From: Lachnoclostridium sp. An118
GTDB taxonomy: Bacteria; Bacillota; Clostridia; Lachnospirales; Lachnospiraceae
Direction: 5' to 3'
DNA: 43,443 nucleotides
Assembly (NCBI RefSeq): GCF_002160985.1
Contig: NZ_NFLQ01000023.1
Span: 1 to 43,443, forward strand
Position numbers and translations under genes: made by a program. Under the pieces are notes generated by a model. It did no database searches. It worked only from the letters and a program-made list of their open reading frames with translations, and had not been told where the DNA came from. This document shows, piece by piece, positions 19,358 to 27,619 of this stretch. Within the stretch, counting starts at the first letter, position 1. The number at the start of each line of letters is the position of its first letter.

Positions 19358-19396
19358 TTATAAGTACAATATATCTCACTTAATTTGTATTTACAA
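19358..19396. promoter_or_regulatory. Two AraR-like operators on the araA promoter
   Basis: TTGTATTTACAA (19385-19396) covers the -35, and TTATAAGTACAA (19358-19369) covers the -10 edge and start region. Both keep the TTGTA..TACAA half-site pattern of AraR boxes; the second has one mismatch between its arms. Their position predicts direct repression by blocking RNA polymerase. Confidence 0.6.
19368..19396 (-). promoter_or_regulatory. Promoter of araAD
   Basis: On the minus strand, TTGTAA (19391-19396), a 17-base spacer and TATATT (19368-19373) lie about 43 bases upstream of the araA ATG. Both elements overlap AraR-like palindromes. Confidence 0.6.
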
Positions 19397-19537
19397 CTAC
19401 TTTTTTGTCATTCTCTATTTTGTTTTTTCCCGTCTGGCTTATACAGTATTTCCATAGCATGAACATATCCCGCTGATTTTTTGCAGGTTTGATTTACAAT
19501 AATATATAGATCTGCATATTTTATTCTGTCGATAAGG

Positions 19538-19838
19538 ATGCGGCATGCCGAAGGAAAGCGCACCTTTGTACGGCAGCACCGCCAGGCACTCCCCCCTCCG
19601 TACAGCAAGCACCAGGCTATTCTGGAAGAGATCATATTTTAAAACTGGAGAAATACAGAAGTGCAGGTGTCCGTGAATACTGGCCCTGGACTATAAAGTG
19701 AACCGGGTCAGCGTATACTGCTTCTCCGAAGACAGAGAGCCGGACACGCTGACACGGTTCACATTTGACGACCGGGTTCCGGTCCGCATTTTTGACGATT
19801 TAGAAATTGATATTTCCCGGATAAGGCAGACCCTGTAA
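19538..19838 (+). pseudogene. Decayed Uma2-family (DUF820) endonuclease-like gene
   Basis: Three pieces of one protein family lie in order but in different frames. PPYSKHQAILEEIIF, ending in a stop, resembles the N-terminal part of Uma2 proteins. HILKLEKYRSAGVREYW is the hallmark central motif. After another frameshift near 19683, NRVSVYCFSEDREPDTLTRF and FDDRVPVRIFDDLEIDISRI form the C-terminus, stopping at 19838. About 80 residues of the middle are missing. Uma2 proteins have a PD-(D/E)XK-like fold and are mostly of unknown function. The remnant fills the gap between araA and uraA; 19400-19537 shows nothing else. Confidence 0.7.
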
Positions 19839-19841
19839 TCC

Positions 19842-21107
19842 TCAGTCCTCCCCGTCCTGGTCATTGGTCAGCTTCAGCCGGTCAAGGACGTAGAACACAA
19901 GGCTTAAAGCCATGCCGGTGATGCAGGCCAGCACCATGCCGGTGAGCTGGATATTTCCGATATTGACCGCAATGCCCGAAAGGCCGGTGACAAAGACCAC
20001 GCTGGTCAGGGTCAGGTTCCTGGAGCGTCCATAATCCACTCTGGAGTCCACCAGGATGCGGATGCCGGATGCCCCGATCATGCCGTACAGAAGGAAGGAA
20101 ATTCCCCCTATAACAGGCCCCGGTATGGTCTGGATCAGCATGGACAGCTTGCCCACAAAGGAGCAGATGATAGACAGCACGGCGGCTCCCGCGATGACCC
20201 GCACGCTGTACACTTTGGTCACTGCCATGACGCCGATGTTCTCCCCGTAGGTGGTGGTGGGCACGGACCCGATAAGACCGGAGATCATGGTGGACAGGTT
20301 GTCCCCCAGAAGGGAGCGGTGGAGTCCCGGATCGCGGAGCAGGTCCCTTCCCACGATCTTGCTGGTGACCACCTGGTGTCCGATGTGCTCCGAGGTGATG
20401 ACAAGGAGCACCGGCAGGATGGTGACAATGGCCTCCACGCTGAATTTAGGCAGCATGAAATGGGGCAGGGCAAAGACAGACGCCTCTGCCACCGGGGCGA
20501 AATCCACGATGCCGCACAGGATGGCCGCCACGTACCCGGCGATCACGGCGATCAGGATGGGGATGACCGCGAGGAACTTTCGGAACAGGATATTGCCAAA
20601 GACAGCCACGCCCAGTGTGACCGCAAAGACAATGACATTCTTTGGATCAATGGTCTCATCCAGAAGTCCCGCATTGCTGGCCGCAGAGCTGGAGAGCTCC
20701 AGTCCTATGAGGGCCACCACAGGCCCCATGGCCGCCGGGGGCAGCACGATGTCGATCCAGTCACACCCGAACCTGTAGATGATAAAAGCCAGGATACAGC
20801 CGCAGAATCCGACCACCACAAAGCCGCCCAGGGCATACTCGTAGCCCATCTGGTCGATGATGATGCCGCCGGGAGCCAGAAAGGCAAAGCTGGAGCCCAG
20901 ATAGGCCGGCGCCTTCCCCTTTGTGATGGCAATAAATAAAAGGGTACCCACTCCGTTCATGAACAGCACAATGGCCGGGCTGATGCCAAACATGAAGGGC
21001 ACCAGCACAGAGGCGCCGAACATGGCGAACATGTGCTGGATGCTTAAGGGTACCAGTAATTTAAGGGGGACTTTGTCCTCCACCTGTATGATCTTTCTTC
21101 CTTCCAT
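19842..21107 (-). CDS. uraA: Uracil permease (NCS2 family)
   Basis: This is a nucleobase:cation symporter of 421 residues with the 14-helix NCS2 layout. The substrate-site residues of E. coli UraA have clear equivalents: His25 (QHMFAMFGASVLVP), Glu240 (ITSEHIGHQVVTS) and Glu289 (TTTYGENIGVMAVT). It probably takes up uracil by proton symport. It is transcribed alone from an extended -10 promoter (21141-21149). No PyrR gene or obvious attenuator is visible in the short leader, so control by uracil is not evident from sequence. Confidence 0.93.
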   Translation of the reverse strand: MEGRKIIQVEDKVPLKLLVPLSIQHMFAMFGASVLVPFMFGISPAIVLFMNGVGTLLFIAITKGKAPAYLGSSFAFLAPGGIIIDQMGYEYALGGFVVVGFCGCILAFIIYRFGCDWIDIVLPPAAMGPVVALIGLELSSSAASNAGLLDETIDPKNVIVFAVTLGVAVFGNILFRKFLAVIPILIAVIAGYVAAILCGIVDFAPVAEASVFALPHFMLPKFSVEAIVTILPVLLVITSEHIGHQVVTSKIVGRDLLRDPGLHRSLLGDNLSTMISGLIGSVPTTTYGENIGVMAVTKVYSVRVIAGAAVLSIICSFVGKLSMLIQTIPGPVIGGISFLLYGMIGASGIRILVDSRVDYGRSRNLTLTSVVFVTGLSGIAVNIGNIQLTGMVLACITGMALSLVFYVLDRLKLTNDQDGED

Positions 21108-21140
21108 TCCTTTTCCTCCTCATTGTTCCAAGATGTGGTT

Positions 21141-21149
21141 ATTATACCA
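21141..21149 (-). promoter_or_regulatory. Extended -10 promoter of uraA
   Basis: The minus strand reads TGGTATAAT, a TGn extension plus a perfect -10, about 35 bases before the uraA start. The -35 (TTTTCC) is poor, as is common with extended -10 promoters. Confidence 0.6.
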
Positions 21150-21183
21150 TTCTATCACTCAGAGGAAAAGGGGAACCTCCCGC

Positions 21184-22854
21184 TTACGCCTGCATTTTGT
21201 CCAGGGCGTAGAGGGCCGCTCCGGCGGCGCCCACGATCTCCGGCTCCGGGCAGATGTAAAGCCTGGACTGGATCTTCTCCTCCACCGCCCGGACCACGCC
21301 CGGGTTCTTGGCCACGCCGCCGGTCATCATAAAGGTCTCCTCCAGGCCCACTCTCTTCATAAGAGAGTAGGCTTTCCCCGCAATAGCGCGGCAGACGCCC
21401 CAGGCGATATCCGCTTTCTCCTTGTTGTTGGCGATCAGGGAGATGACCTCCGACTCGGCAAACACAGAGCACATGCTGGTGATCTCAATGTCCTCCGTGG
21501 ACCGGAGGGCCTCAGGTCCCAGGTCGTCCACATCGACCTCCAGTGTGCGGGCGATCATCTCCAGGAAACGCCCGGTGCCGGCCGCGCACTTGTCGTTCAT
21601 GACAAAGTCCGTCACCTCCCCGGCCTCGTTCAAATGGATGGCCTTGCTGTCCTGGCCGCCGATGTCCAGGATAGTGCGCACGCTGGGGTTGAAATAGTGG
21701 GCGCCCCGGCCGTGACAGCTGATCTCGGTCACATTCTCATCAGCGAAATCAATGCTGACCCGGCCGTATCCCGTGGACACGATCCAGGAGATGTCCTCCC
21801 TTTTAAGCCCTGCCTTCTCCAGTATCTCGCCCAAAATCCTCCGGGCGCTCTCGCCTGACTTGGCGCCTGTGCGCACCACCGATGACGCCACAATGTTTCT
21901 CTCCCCGTCCATGATCACCGCGTTGGTGGACGTGGAACCGCTGTCTATTCCCATTACATACATGTCTTTCTTCTCTCCTTTGGGGGCCGGACGCCTCTTT
22001 TCCTTTCCGGAATCCAGCGACTCCAGAAAAGCCTCGATCCTTGTCAGCACCTGGCCGTAGCTCTGTTTTGTATAGTCTGTCTCAAGCTGGAGCATGGGCG
22101 CGTCCAGCACCTTTTTCAGCCAGGCGTACTCGTAGGAGTAGTTGTCGCAGAACTGGACAGTATGGTAGATAATGCCGTCCACGCTCCGGGCATATTTCTC
22201 GATCAGCTCATCCCTTCCCGCTGCCGCCTCCATGCGCATGCAGGGGAACTGGCTTAAAAGCCCTCTCGTGTAGCCGGTCATCACCTGGTCCGGCTCCAGG
22301 AGGTATTTTCTCCGAAGTCCTGTGCAGGTGATATCAAAGGCCACATTCGCCCCCTTCTCCTCCAGGATACGGGCGATATTTTCATTGGCCCTGGCCCCCA
22401 CGATACCGATATTGAGCGCATGTTCTTTCAGAGAGATGGCCTGCTCTTTCTGTCTGGTCTTTAAAAGCTCCGCCAGCTTCTCCTCCTCAAAATGTTTCCC
22501 TGAAAATGCCTCGTACGCCCGGATCATCTTCCATATCCGCTTCTCATAGAGCGTGACCCCGGCGTCCTTTGTGATCCTGGGGGTGTCCAGGATGTAGATA
22601 AATTTGTCCGGCAGCTCCTCTGTCAGCACATCGTAGAGCCTGCGGATGCTGTCGCAGCAGGTGGTCAGGATGACGCCCTCGTAGTCCCCCGCCAGCACAT
22701 CCTCCAGCACGCCCTTGGCGAAGCTGCATATATTGGGGTGCATCTTCATGTCCGCCTGGGTGAAGTTGGTCACCTCCGGCTCGATCCGCTTCATCTCCAC
22801 GCCCATAGACCGGAACACCTCTATAGGCGCGTATTTACAGATATATCCTAACAT
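21184..22854 (-). CDS. 2-hydroxyacyl-CoA dehydratase-type activase fused to an HgdB-like domain
   Basis: This is a two-part protein of 556 residues. Residues 1-285 resemble a dehydratase/HgdB-type subunit and contain cysteines at TTCCDSIRR, ITCTGLRRKY and VQFCDNYSYEY. Residues about 298-556 are a BadF/HgdC-type ATPase: ATP loops GIDSGSTSTNAVIMD and DIGGQDSKAI, and the two cysteines that bridge a [4Fe-4S] cluster in the dimer, Cys423 (NDKCAAGTG) and Cys462 (MCSVFAESEVISL). Such activases use ATP to push one low-potential electron into a partner iron-sulfur enzyme. The partner is the upstream gene, which it overlaps by 7 bases. No CoA-transferase or acyl-CoA dehydrogenase accompanies them, so the substrate is open. 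Confidence 0.85.
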   Translation of the reverse strand: MLGYICKYAPIEVFRSMGVEMKRIEPEVTNFTQADMKMHPNICSFAKGVLEDVLAGDYEGVILTTCCDSIRRLYDVLTEELPDKFIYILDTPRITKDAGVTLYEKRIWKMIRAYEAFSGKHFEEEKLAELLKTRQKEQAISLKEHALNIGIVGARANENIARILEEKGANVAFDITCTGLRRKYLLEPDQVMTGYTRGLLSQFPCMRMEAAAGRDELIEKYARSVDGIIYHTVQFCDNYSYEYAWLKKVLDAPMLQLETDYTKQSYGQVLTRIEAFLESLDSGKEKRRPAPKGEKKDMYVMGIDSGSTSTNAVIMDGERNIVASSVVRTGAKSGESARRILGEILEKAGLKREDISWIVSTGYGRVSIDFADENVTEISCHGRGAHYFNPSVRTILDIGGQDSKAIHLNEAGEVTDFVMNDKCAAGTGRFLEMIARTLEVDVDDLGPEALRSTEDIEITSMCSVFAESEVISLIANNKEKADIAWGVCRAIAGKAYSLMKRVGLEETFMMTGGVAKNPGVVRAVEEKIQSRLYICPEPEIVGAAGAALYALDKMQA

Positions 22855-24125
22855 GCCTCTCTGCCTCCTGTCCCGATCATCTCCAGAAACGCCTCCAGCC
22901 TTGTCTTGATCTGGCCGTCGTGGCTGTTCCGCTTGTCTATGCCGTCCCCGTCAAGGATCAGCATGGGGATCCCCTTCTCCTGCATCTTCTCCTTCAGAAG
23001 GATGCTCCCGCCCGATGCCTGCTTGCAGCCCCAGTGACAGAAGTGGATGACCGCGTCAGGATGGAGTTCGTCCGCCAGCTGGCCGATCATCTCCGCCTTG
23101 TGGGCGTAGGAGCCGTTGTACAGGTTCCTGATGATCTTGCCCGCGAGGGCCTCAAAGGGGTGTTCCGCATCCAGCTCATCCATGTAGTCCAGGATGATGT
23201 CGCTGGCAATGATCTGATACTCCTGACTGCTGTTGAAATACTCCTTCAGGCTCTCCTGGTAAAAGGGCAGGAGGTGGATCCACAGGATCTTTTTCCCCTG
23301 GAACACCGGCCCTTTTTGTATCTCCTCGTTCATGAATCGCAGCAGCTCCAGGAACTCCTTCGTGCCGATGAGCAGATGCATGCCCATCATCATGTAGAGA
23401 TGGCTGATCAGCTCTCCCGGATAATAGTAGATCTTCTGATAGCCAAAGAAACGCTTCAGTTCTTTCCTCGTCTCGTTCTCCGTGCGCAGGATGTCTTTCA
23501 GTTCCTCCTCGTCAAACCTGCGGCCTGTCCGGGACTCCAGCTCCCGGGCAAATTCCCGCAGCTGGTCCGCCAGGTATTGTACAGACTCCTCATCAGCGGC
23601 GTAGGGTACGTCCAGAAAGGTAAAGGGCACCTTTGCCTTCTTCTCCAGATAGCGGAAGGTATTCAGGTTGCCGTCGCAGGAGAGGGAGGTGGTCACCGCG
23701 TACTCGGGCCTTTGCACCACGCCGCTCTCCACGCCCCCCACAAAGGTCTTGTGGTAGGAGCACAGCGTGGGGGCGATGCCCATGTTCTGGGCGTAGTCGA
23801 TAAAATAGTCCTCCAGGTGGTACCCGCTCATATAGCAGGAGAGACACTCGATGGACAGGGTGTTCAGGCCGAAGCACTGCATCAGCTCGCAGGGGGCGAA
23901 GATATTGCCCCACACGTAGCTTCCCTCCCTGCACAGCGAGTCCGCCACCAGGCTCATCATCATGGTCTCCAGCCGGTGGTAGCCCTCGGATATATTTTTG
24001 TTGGGGAGGAGCTTCATCCTCCACTTGTTGGCCTTAAAGCCGAGGAGGATCTTGTCCCAGCTCTTCTCCGGGCGCCGGATGGCCTCCCCCCTTACGTGTT
24101 CAATGTATTTATCTACGATCTGCAT
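22848..24125 (-). CDS. 2-hydroxyacyl-CoA dehydratase-family (HgdB/double-cubane-type) iron-sulfur protein
   Basis: This 425-residue protein belongs to the benzoyl-CoA reductase/2-hydroxyglutaryl-CoA dehydratase D-component family. Candidate cluster ligands are Cys79 (FAPCELMQCFG), Cys122, Cys150 (SLSCDGN), Cys363 and Cys367 (HFCHWGCKQASGG). It lacks a second, HgdA-like subunit gene. An activase plus a single dehydratase-like protein is the layout of double-cubane-cluster reductases, so a reductase role is a real alternative to a dehydratase. The ATG at 24125 has GAGGTGAG upstream. It overlaps the activase gene, which implies coupled translation. Confidence 0.82.
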   Translation of the reverse strand: MQIVDKYIEHVRGEAIRRPEKSWDKILLGFKANKWRMKLLPNKNISEGYHRLETMMMSLVADSLCREGSYVWGNIFAPCELMQCFGLNTLSIECLSCYMSGYHLEDYFIDYAQNMGIAPTLCSYHKTFVGGVESGVVQRPEYAVTTSLSCDGNLNTFRYLEKKAKVPFTFLDVPYAADEESVQYLADQLREFARELESRTGRRFDEEELKDILRTENETRKELKRFFGYQKIYYYPGELISHLYMMMGMHLLIGTKEFLELLRFMNEEIQKGPVFQGKKILWIHLLPFYQESLKEYFNSSQEYQIIASDIILDYMDELDAEHPFEALAGKIIRNLYNGSYAHKAEMIGQLADELHPDAVIHFCHWGCKQASGGSILLKEKMQEKGIPMLILDGDGIDKRNSHDGQIKTRLEAFLEMIGTGGREAC

Positions 24126-24195
24126 GTCTTTCTCACCTCGTCTGTTTCGCCGCTGTCCGCCGCAGGCCTGGCAGGCAGATACGGCACAGCAGCTA

Positions 24196-24224
24196 AGTAT
24201 AAAGTATAGCATATCTGCGCACAA
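24196..24224 (-). promoter_or_regulatory. Possible promoter of the dehydratase-activase pair
   Basis: On the minus strand, TTGTGC (24219-24224), 17 bases and TATACT (24196-24201) lie just after the RpiR terminator. A second TATACT is at 24203-24208. The -35 is weak. Confidence 0.4.
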
Positions 24225-24252
24225 AAAGAAAAGGGCAGGACTACTCCTGCCC
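24223..24252 (-). terminator. Terminator overlapping the rpiR stop codon
   Basis: GGGCAGGA (24233-24240) and TCCTGCCC (24245-24252) form a perfect 8-bp stem. Its loop holds the TAG stop of the regulator, and TTTTCTTTTT follows on the minus strand. It closes the ECF operon. Confidence 0.85.
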
Positions 24253-25104
24253 GGATTTTCCGTCTTCTTTTCCGTACAGCCTCCTGCCATATTTTTTCTT
24301 CAGTTTCTGCAGCCGCATCAGTTTCTCCGCGGCCTTGGGCTGCATGCTGTCCGAAAGGGCCAGCACAAGGGCGTCTATGACCGCCACCGCGGAGGACATG
24401 GTGTGGAACTCCTCCTTCTCCCCCCGGTATACATACAGGTTCACATCCGCCCTCTGCTCCTGGGGAGCGTAGAGACGGCTCGTAAAGGCCAGGGTGGAGC
24501 AGCCCGCCTCCCGGGCATAGTCCAGGATCATCCGCCCTTCCTCCGACACCTTGGAAAAGCTGAAGAGGATAGCCAGGTCCCCCTCCCCCGCATGGGCGAT
24601 GCCCTCCAGCACCTCGGAACCGCCGGAGGGGATGAGGGATGCCTGGAAACCCAGGCGCCGCAGCCGGAAAAAAAGGAGCCTGGCCGCCGCCAGGGAGGCG
24701 TTCTTGGCATGGATATAGATATTCCGGGCGCTGCCAATGCGCTGCACCGCCTCCTGGAACTGCCCCATGTCCAGGTTCTCTCTCGTCCTCGCGAGGCACT
24801 CCCGCTGGAAGTCAAACCAGTTCTCCACGTCAAAGCCCTGGTCCTTCATCAGGGTGCCTGCCAGCTTTCCGGCCGCGCCCTTCCCGGCTTTTTTCTGGAT
24901 CAGGTCGTTTTTCATCTCCTTGAAATCCCGGTATCCCAGATGTCTGGCGCACCTGGACACCGTGGCCTCGGACATGCCCAGCCGGCCAGCCAGCTGCCCG
25001 ATGCTCATAAAAAGGAACTCATCTGTGTAGTCCTCCACAAAATCCATGATACGCCGGTCTGATTTTGTGTATTTTCCTTCCGGTTCCTGCACTGAAGATC
25101 CCAT
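24241..25104 (-). CDS. MurR/RpiR-family transcriptional regulator
   Basis: This 287-residue regulator has an N-terminal helix-turn-helix (residues about 10-75, with MSIGQLAGRLGMSEATVSRC) and a C-terminal SIS phosphosugar-binding domain (residues about 115-245, IYIHAKNASLAAARLL and ILFSFSKVSEEGRMILDYA). Members sense sugar phosphates and usually control adjacent uptake and catabolic genes. The start at 25104 lies two bases after the stop of the IMPase-like gene, and AAGGG within that gene's end serves as ribosome-binding site. It is the last gene of the ECF operon, so it probably regulates it; a candidate operator is at 30293-30317. Confidence 0.87.
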   Translation of the reverse strand: MGSSVQEPEGKYTKSDRRIMDFVEDYTDEFLFMSIGQLAGRLGMSEATVSRCARHLGYRDFKEMKNDLIQKKAGKGAAGKLAGTLMKDQGFDVENWFDFQRECLARTRENLDMGQFQEAVQRIGSARNIYIHAKNASLAAARLLFFRLRRLGFQASLIPSGGSEVLEGIAHAGEGDLAILFSFSKVSEEGRMILDYAREAGCSTLAFTSRLYAPQEQRADVNLYVYRGEKEEFHTMSSAVAVIDALVLALSDSMQPKAAEKLMRLQKLKKKYGRRLYGKEDGKSGQE

Positions 25105-25105
25105 A

Positions 25106-25891
25106 TTACATCCCTTCCCTGTCACCGTTGTACAGCTTTTTATCCGTCTCATCCCAGACAAGCCCCAGGAGCTCCTCCCGGATGCCGGGCGTGCCTGCTG
25201 CCACCTGCCGCTCATCCGCCTGTATCCAGCCGCCTGCCTCCCGGAGGATCAGGCCGGCCGCCCCGTAGTCCCAGAGCTTAAGCCTCTCCTCAAAGAACCC
25301 GTCCAGCCTGCCGCAGGCCACGTAGCACAGCTCCAGCGCGGCGGAGCCCACCCGCCGGATATCCTGGCACCGGTCATACACAGCCCGCATTTTCCGAAAG
25401 CTCTCGTCCGCCCTCTCCCTGTGCCCCGGGGAGGTGCCTACAGCGATCAGGCACTGGGAGAGCTCCGCCGCTTTGCTCACAGAGACAGGCTTCTTATTGA
25501 GAAAGGCACCCCGCCCCTCCTGTGCCTCAAAGCACTCTCTTCTGTAGGGGTCATAGACAATGCCGGAGGTAATCCTTCCCCGCTCCGAGCAGGCCAGGGA
25601 GACGACACTGTGCTGGAAATCGTGGATGAAATTAGTGGTGCCGTCCACCGGGTCCAGGATCCACACCCGGCCGTTCATGTCCACGCCGCTGTTATCCTTC
25701 TCCTCCCCCAGGAACTGGGCGCCCGGGTCTATCCTGGAGAGCTCCCGGAAAATGAACTGCTGCACCCGCACGTCCACCTCCGTCACATAGTCGGTGTGCC
25801 CTTTTTCTTTTATATGGTCCGCCCCCCTGCGGCCGGTCAGCTCTCTTCCCGCTGCCAGCACGATCTCCAGGGCCTCTCTGTGGAATTCCAT
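25106..25891 (-). CDS. Inositol-monophosphatase-family phosphatase
   Basis: This Mg-dependent sugar-phosphate phosphatase has 261 residues. The metal motif residues are Glu63 (FLGEEKD) and Asp80/Asp83 (WILDPVDGTTNF), and the C-terminal motif is KLWDYGAAGLILREAGG. Family members hydrolyse inositol-1-phosphate, fructose-1,6-bisphosphate, PAP or nucleotide phosphates, and the sequence does not choose between them. The ATG at 25891 has GGAGG eight bases upstream; an upstream Met at 25918 lacks one. The neighbouring PHP-type phosphoesterase and the SIS-domain regulator suggest a phosphorylated, sugar-like ligand. Confidence 0.87.
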   Translation of the reverse strand: MEFHREALEIVLAAGRELTGRRGADHIKEKGHTDYVTEVDVRVQQFIFRELSRIDPGAQFLGEEKDNSGVDMNGRVWILDPVDGTTNFIHDFQHSVVSLACSERGRITSGIVYDPYRRECFEAQEGRGAFLNKKPVSVSKAAELSQCLIAVGTSPGHRERADESFRKMRAVYDRCQDIRRVGSAALELCYVACGRLDGFFEERLKLWDYGAAGLILREAGGWIQADERQVAAGTPGIREELLGLVWDETDKKLYNGDREGM

Positions 25892-25932
25892 CTGTCTCTC
25901 CTCCGTTTTCTGCCTCATACAGCCTGCCGGTC

Positions 25933-26733
25933 TTACACCGCGCAGGGCTCATCCACCAGCACGGACACATAGTTGCCGCCGATGGCGTGTATCTCCTTCA
26001 GGGCCTTCTTCAGCAGCCCTGCCGTCCTCACCTGGAAGGCCGCGTAGTCCGAGACGCTGATCTCGTACCTGCCCGCCTTCATCTCCTCATAGAGATCATA
26101 CACCGTCCGGACTTCTTTTTCAAATCCTGTTCGGATACAGCCGTACTGCACTGCCTGGTGGGTGTCGCTGCCGCCCACCATGGGGATGCCCAGCTCCCCC
26201 GCCAGGGCTCCTGTCTTCCTCCTGGTGCCTTCCTCGTCCTGGGCAATGTCCTTCCCGTTGAGGTCCAGGAAGTCAAAGCGGCGAAGCTGCTCAGCAGGGA
26301 GCTCCGGTATATGCCCTCCCTCCCGGAAGGGGTGCCCTGCCCCCACGATCACCGGGTACTCGTCGAAGAGATCCCGCAGCTTTGCAAAGGGAAGGAAGCG
26401 CCCCTTCTCCTTGTAGGGCTCCAGCCGCCGGTTCAGCTCCAGGATATCCTCCGGCTTTCCGATGGACAGGACATGTCCGCCCTCCGCAATGTCCGTCTCC
26501 ATGCCCGCGAAGATGCGGAGCCCGTTCCCGGTCACCAGGGTGTCCCCCTGCCGGTCACAGACAGACATCAGGTAGCCGTAGAGCTCGTCAAACTGCAGCG
26601 TGTTAAAATGTTCGGTGAGGCAGAGGGCGTCAAGCCCTGCCCTGCGGGCCTCCCCGAAGAGCCAGTCTGTGTAAACAGTGGAAAACGGCAGCTTTTTTGC
26701 CAGTTTCCCGTGGGTGTGAAAATCTATATACAT
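25933..26733 (-). CDS. PHP-domain metal-dependent phosphoesterase
   Basis: This 266-residue PHP protein shows DFHTHGK (His6, His8), LTEHFN (Glu41, His42), AGMETDIAEGGH and the closing GGSDTHQ motif, the usual three-metal site. PHP enzymes include histidinol-phosphate phosphatases and small phosphoesterases; this one is too diverged to assign. It lies 48 bases after the EcfT gene and 41 bases before the IMPase-like gene, in one operon. Two different phosphatase families beside one transporter suggest that the imported compound is, or becomes, a phosphoester. Confidence 0.82.
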   Translation of the reverse strand: MYIDFHTHGKLAKKLPFSTVYTDWLFGEARRAGLDALCLTEHFNTLQFDELYGYLMSVCDRQGDTLVTGNGLRIFAGMETDIAEGGHVLSIGKPEDILELNRRLEPYKEKGRFLPFAKLRDLFDEYPVIVGAGHPFREGGHIPELPAEQLRRFDFLDLNGKDIAQDEEGTRRKTGALAGELGIPMVGGSDTHQAVQYGCIRTGFEKEVRTVYDLYEEMKAGRYEISVSDYAAFQVRTAGLLKKALKEIHAIGGNYVSVLVDEPCAV

Positions 26734-26781
26734 CTTTCTTCCTTCTTTCTTCCGCTTTCATTCATGCAGGTCCATACAGGC

Positions 26782-27618
26782 CTATACGAGGGTGCCCGCA
26801 AAGATGACGACAGCCATCCAGAGAAATGACACTGCCAGGAACAGCAGGTCATCGTAGGTGACCTTCAGGGTGGCCAGCTTCATTTTCTTCACCTCTTTAT
26901 TCACCGCCGCATACCGGTAGCCCTTGATCTCCAGCGCCTCCACCGTAGTCCGGGAGCGCTTTGCCGTGTTCAGCATAAGGGGGTAAAAGGAGTGGATGAT
27001 CACTTGTATCTGGTAGATCAGATACCGCACCTTTCCCGCAAGGGTGTCATGCTCCGGCGCGTTTCCCCGCAGGCGGTAGGACAGGAGCACATTCTGGAAT
27101 TCCTCCATCAGCATGGGCAGCATCCGGTATGCGTAGGAGATGGAAAAGGACAATTTCTCCGGGCACCCGAACCACATCAGGCCGTTGGAGAGCCGGTCCG
27201 GATCCAGCCCTGAGAACACGGTGATGGACGCCAGGGACACGCTGGCCACCTTCAGCGTCAGCACCAGAAGGGGCACCACGGTCTGTGCGTTTCCCCCAAA
27301 GAGGAGGGACACCACAAAAAGGTAGCCGGTCTGGGAAAATACTCCCAGACAGAACAGGACCAGCACCAGGGGCGCCACCTTTGCCATGACTGTGGTAACT
27401 GCCACAAGGACGAAGCAGCCCAGCAGAAAGGGCAGGTCGTCCACAAACCAGGGCGCCAGGGCAAAGAACACGTACCACACAAGGAGGATCCTGGGGTCTC
27501 TCTTTGCGATAAATGTGTCGTCATTGCCGTAGGCATTTTTCAGCACCTGGTTCCTGAGAAAATCCATGGACAGCTTGTCCAGTATGTTTTCCGACAGTTT
27601 CTTCTTTATACTTTGCAT
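26782..27618 (-). CDS. ECF transporter transmembrane subunit EcfT
   Basis: This 278-residue membrane protein is the scaffold of an energy-coupling-factor importer. It has hydrophobic segments at about 48-70, 75-105 and 110-135 and a cytoplasmic helical part carrying the coupling motifs YRLRGNAP and LEIKGYRYAAV, equivalents of the Ala-Arg-Gly motifs that contact the ATPase. A final helix near the C-terminus follows. It begins one base after the stop of the ATPase gene. A dedicated EcfT within the operon marks this as a group I ECF system. Confidence 0.88.
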   Translation of the reverse strand: MQSIKKKLSENILDKLSMDFLRNQVLKNAYGNDDTFIAKRDPRILLVWYVFFALAPWFVDDLPFLLGCFVLVAVTTVMAKVAPLVLVLFCLGVFSQTGYLFVVSLLFGGNAQTVVPLLVLTLKVASVSLASITVFSGLDPDRLSNGLMWFGCPEKLSFSISYAYRMLPMLMEEFQNVLLSYRLRGNAPEHDTLAGKVRYLIYQIQVIIHSFYPLMLNTAKRSRTTVEALEIKGYRYAAVNKEVKKMKLATLKVTYDDLLFLAVSFLWMAVVIFAGTLV

Positions 27619-27619
27619 T

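Noticed and set aside
19408-19635. 75-codon minus-strand open frame upstream of araA
   Set aside because: It lies opposite the Uma2 remnant, is arginine- and cysteine-rich without a known pattern, and no ribosome-binding site is seen.
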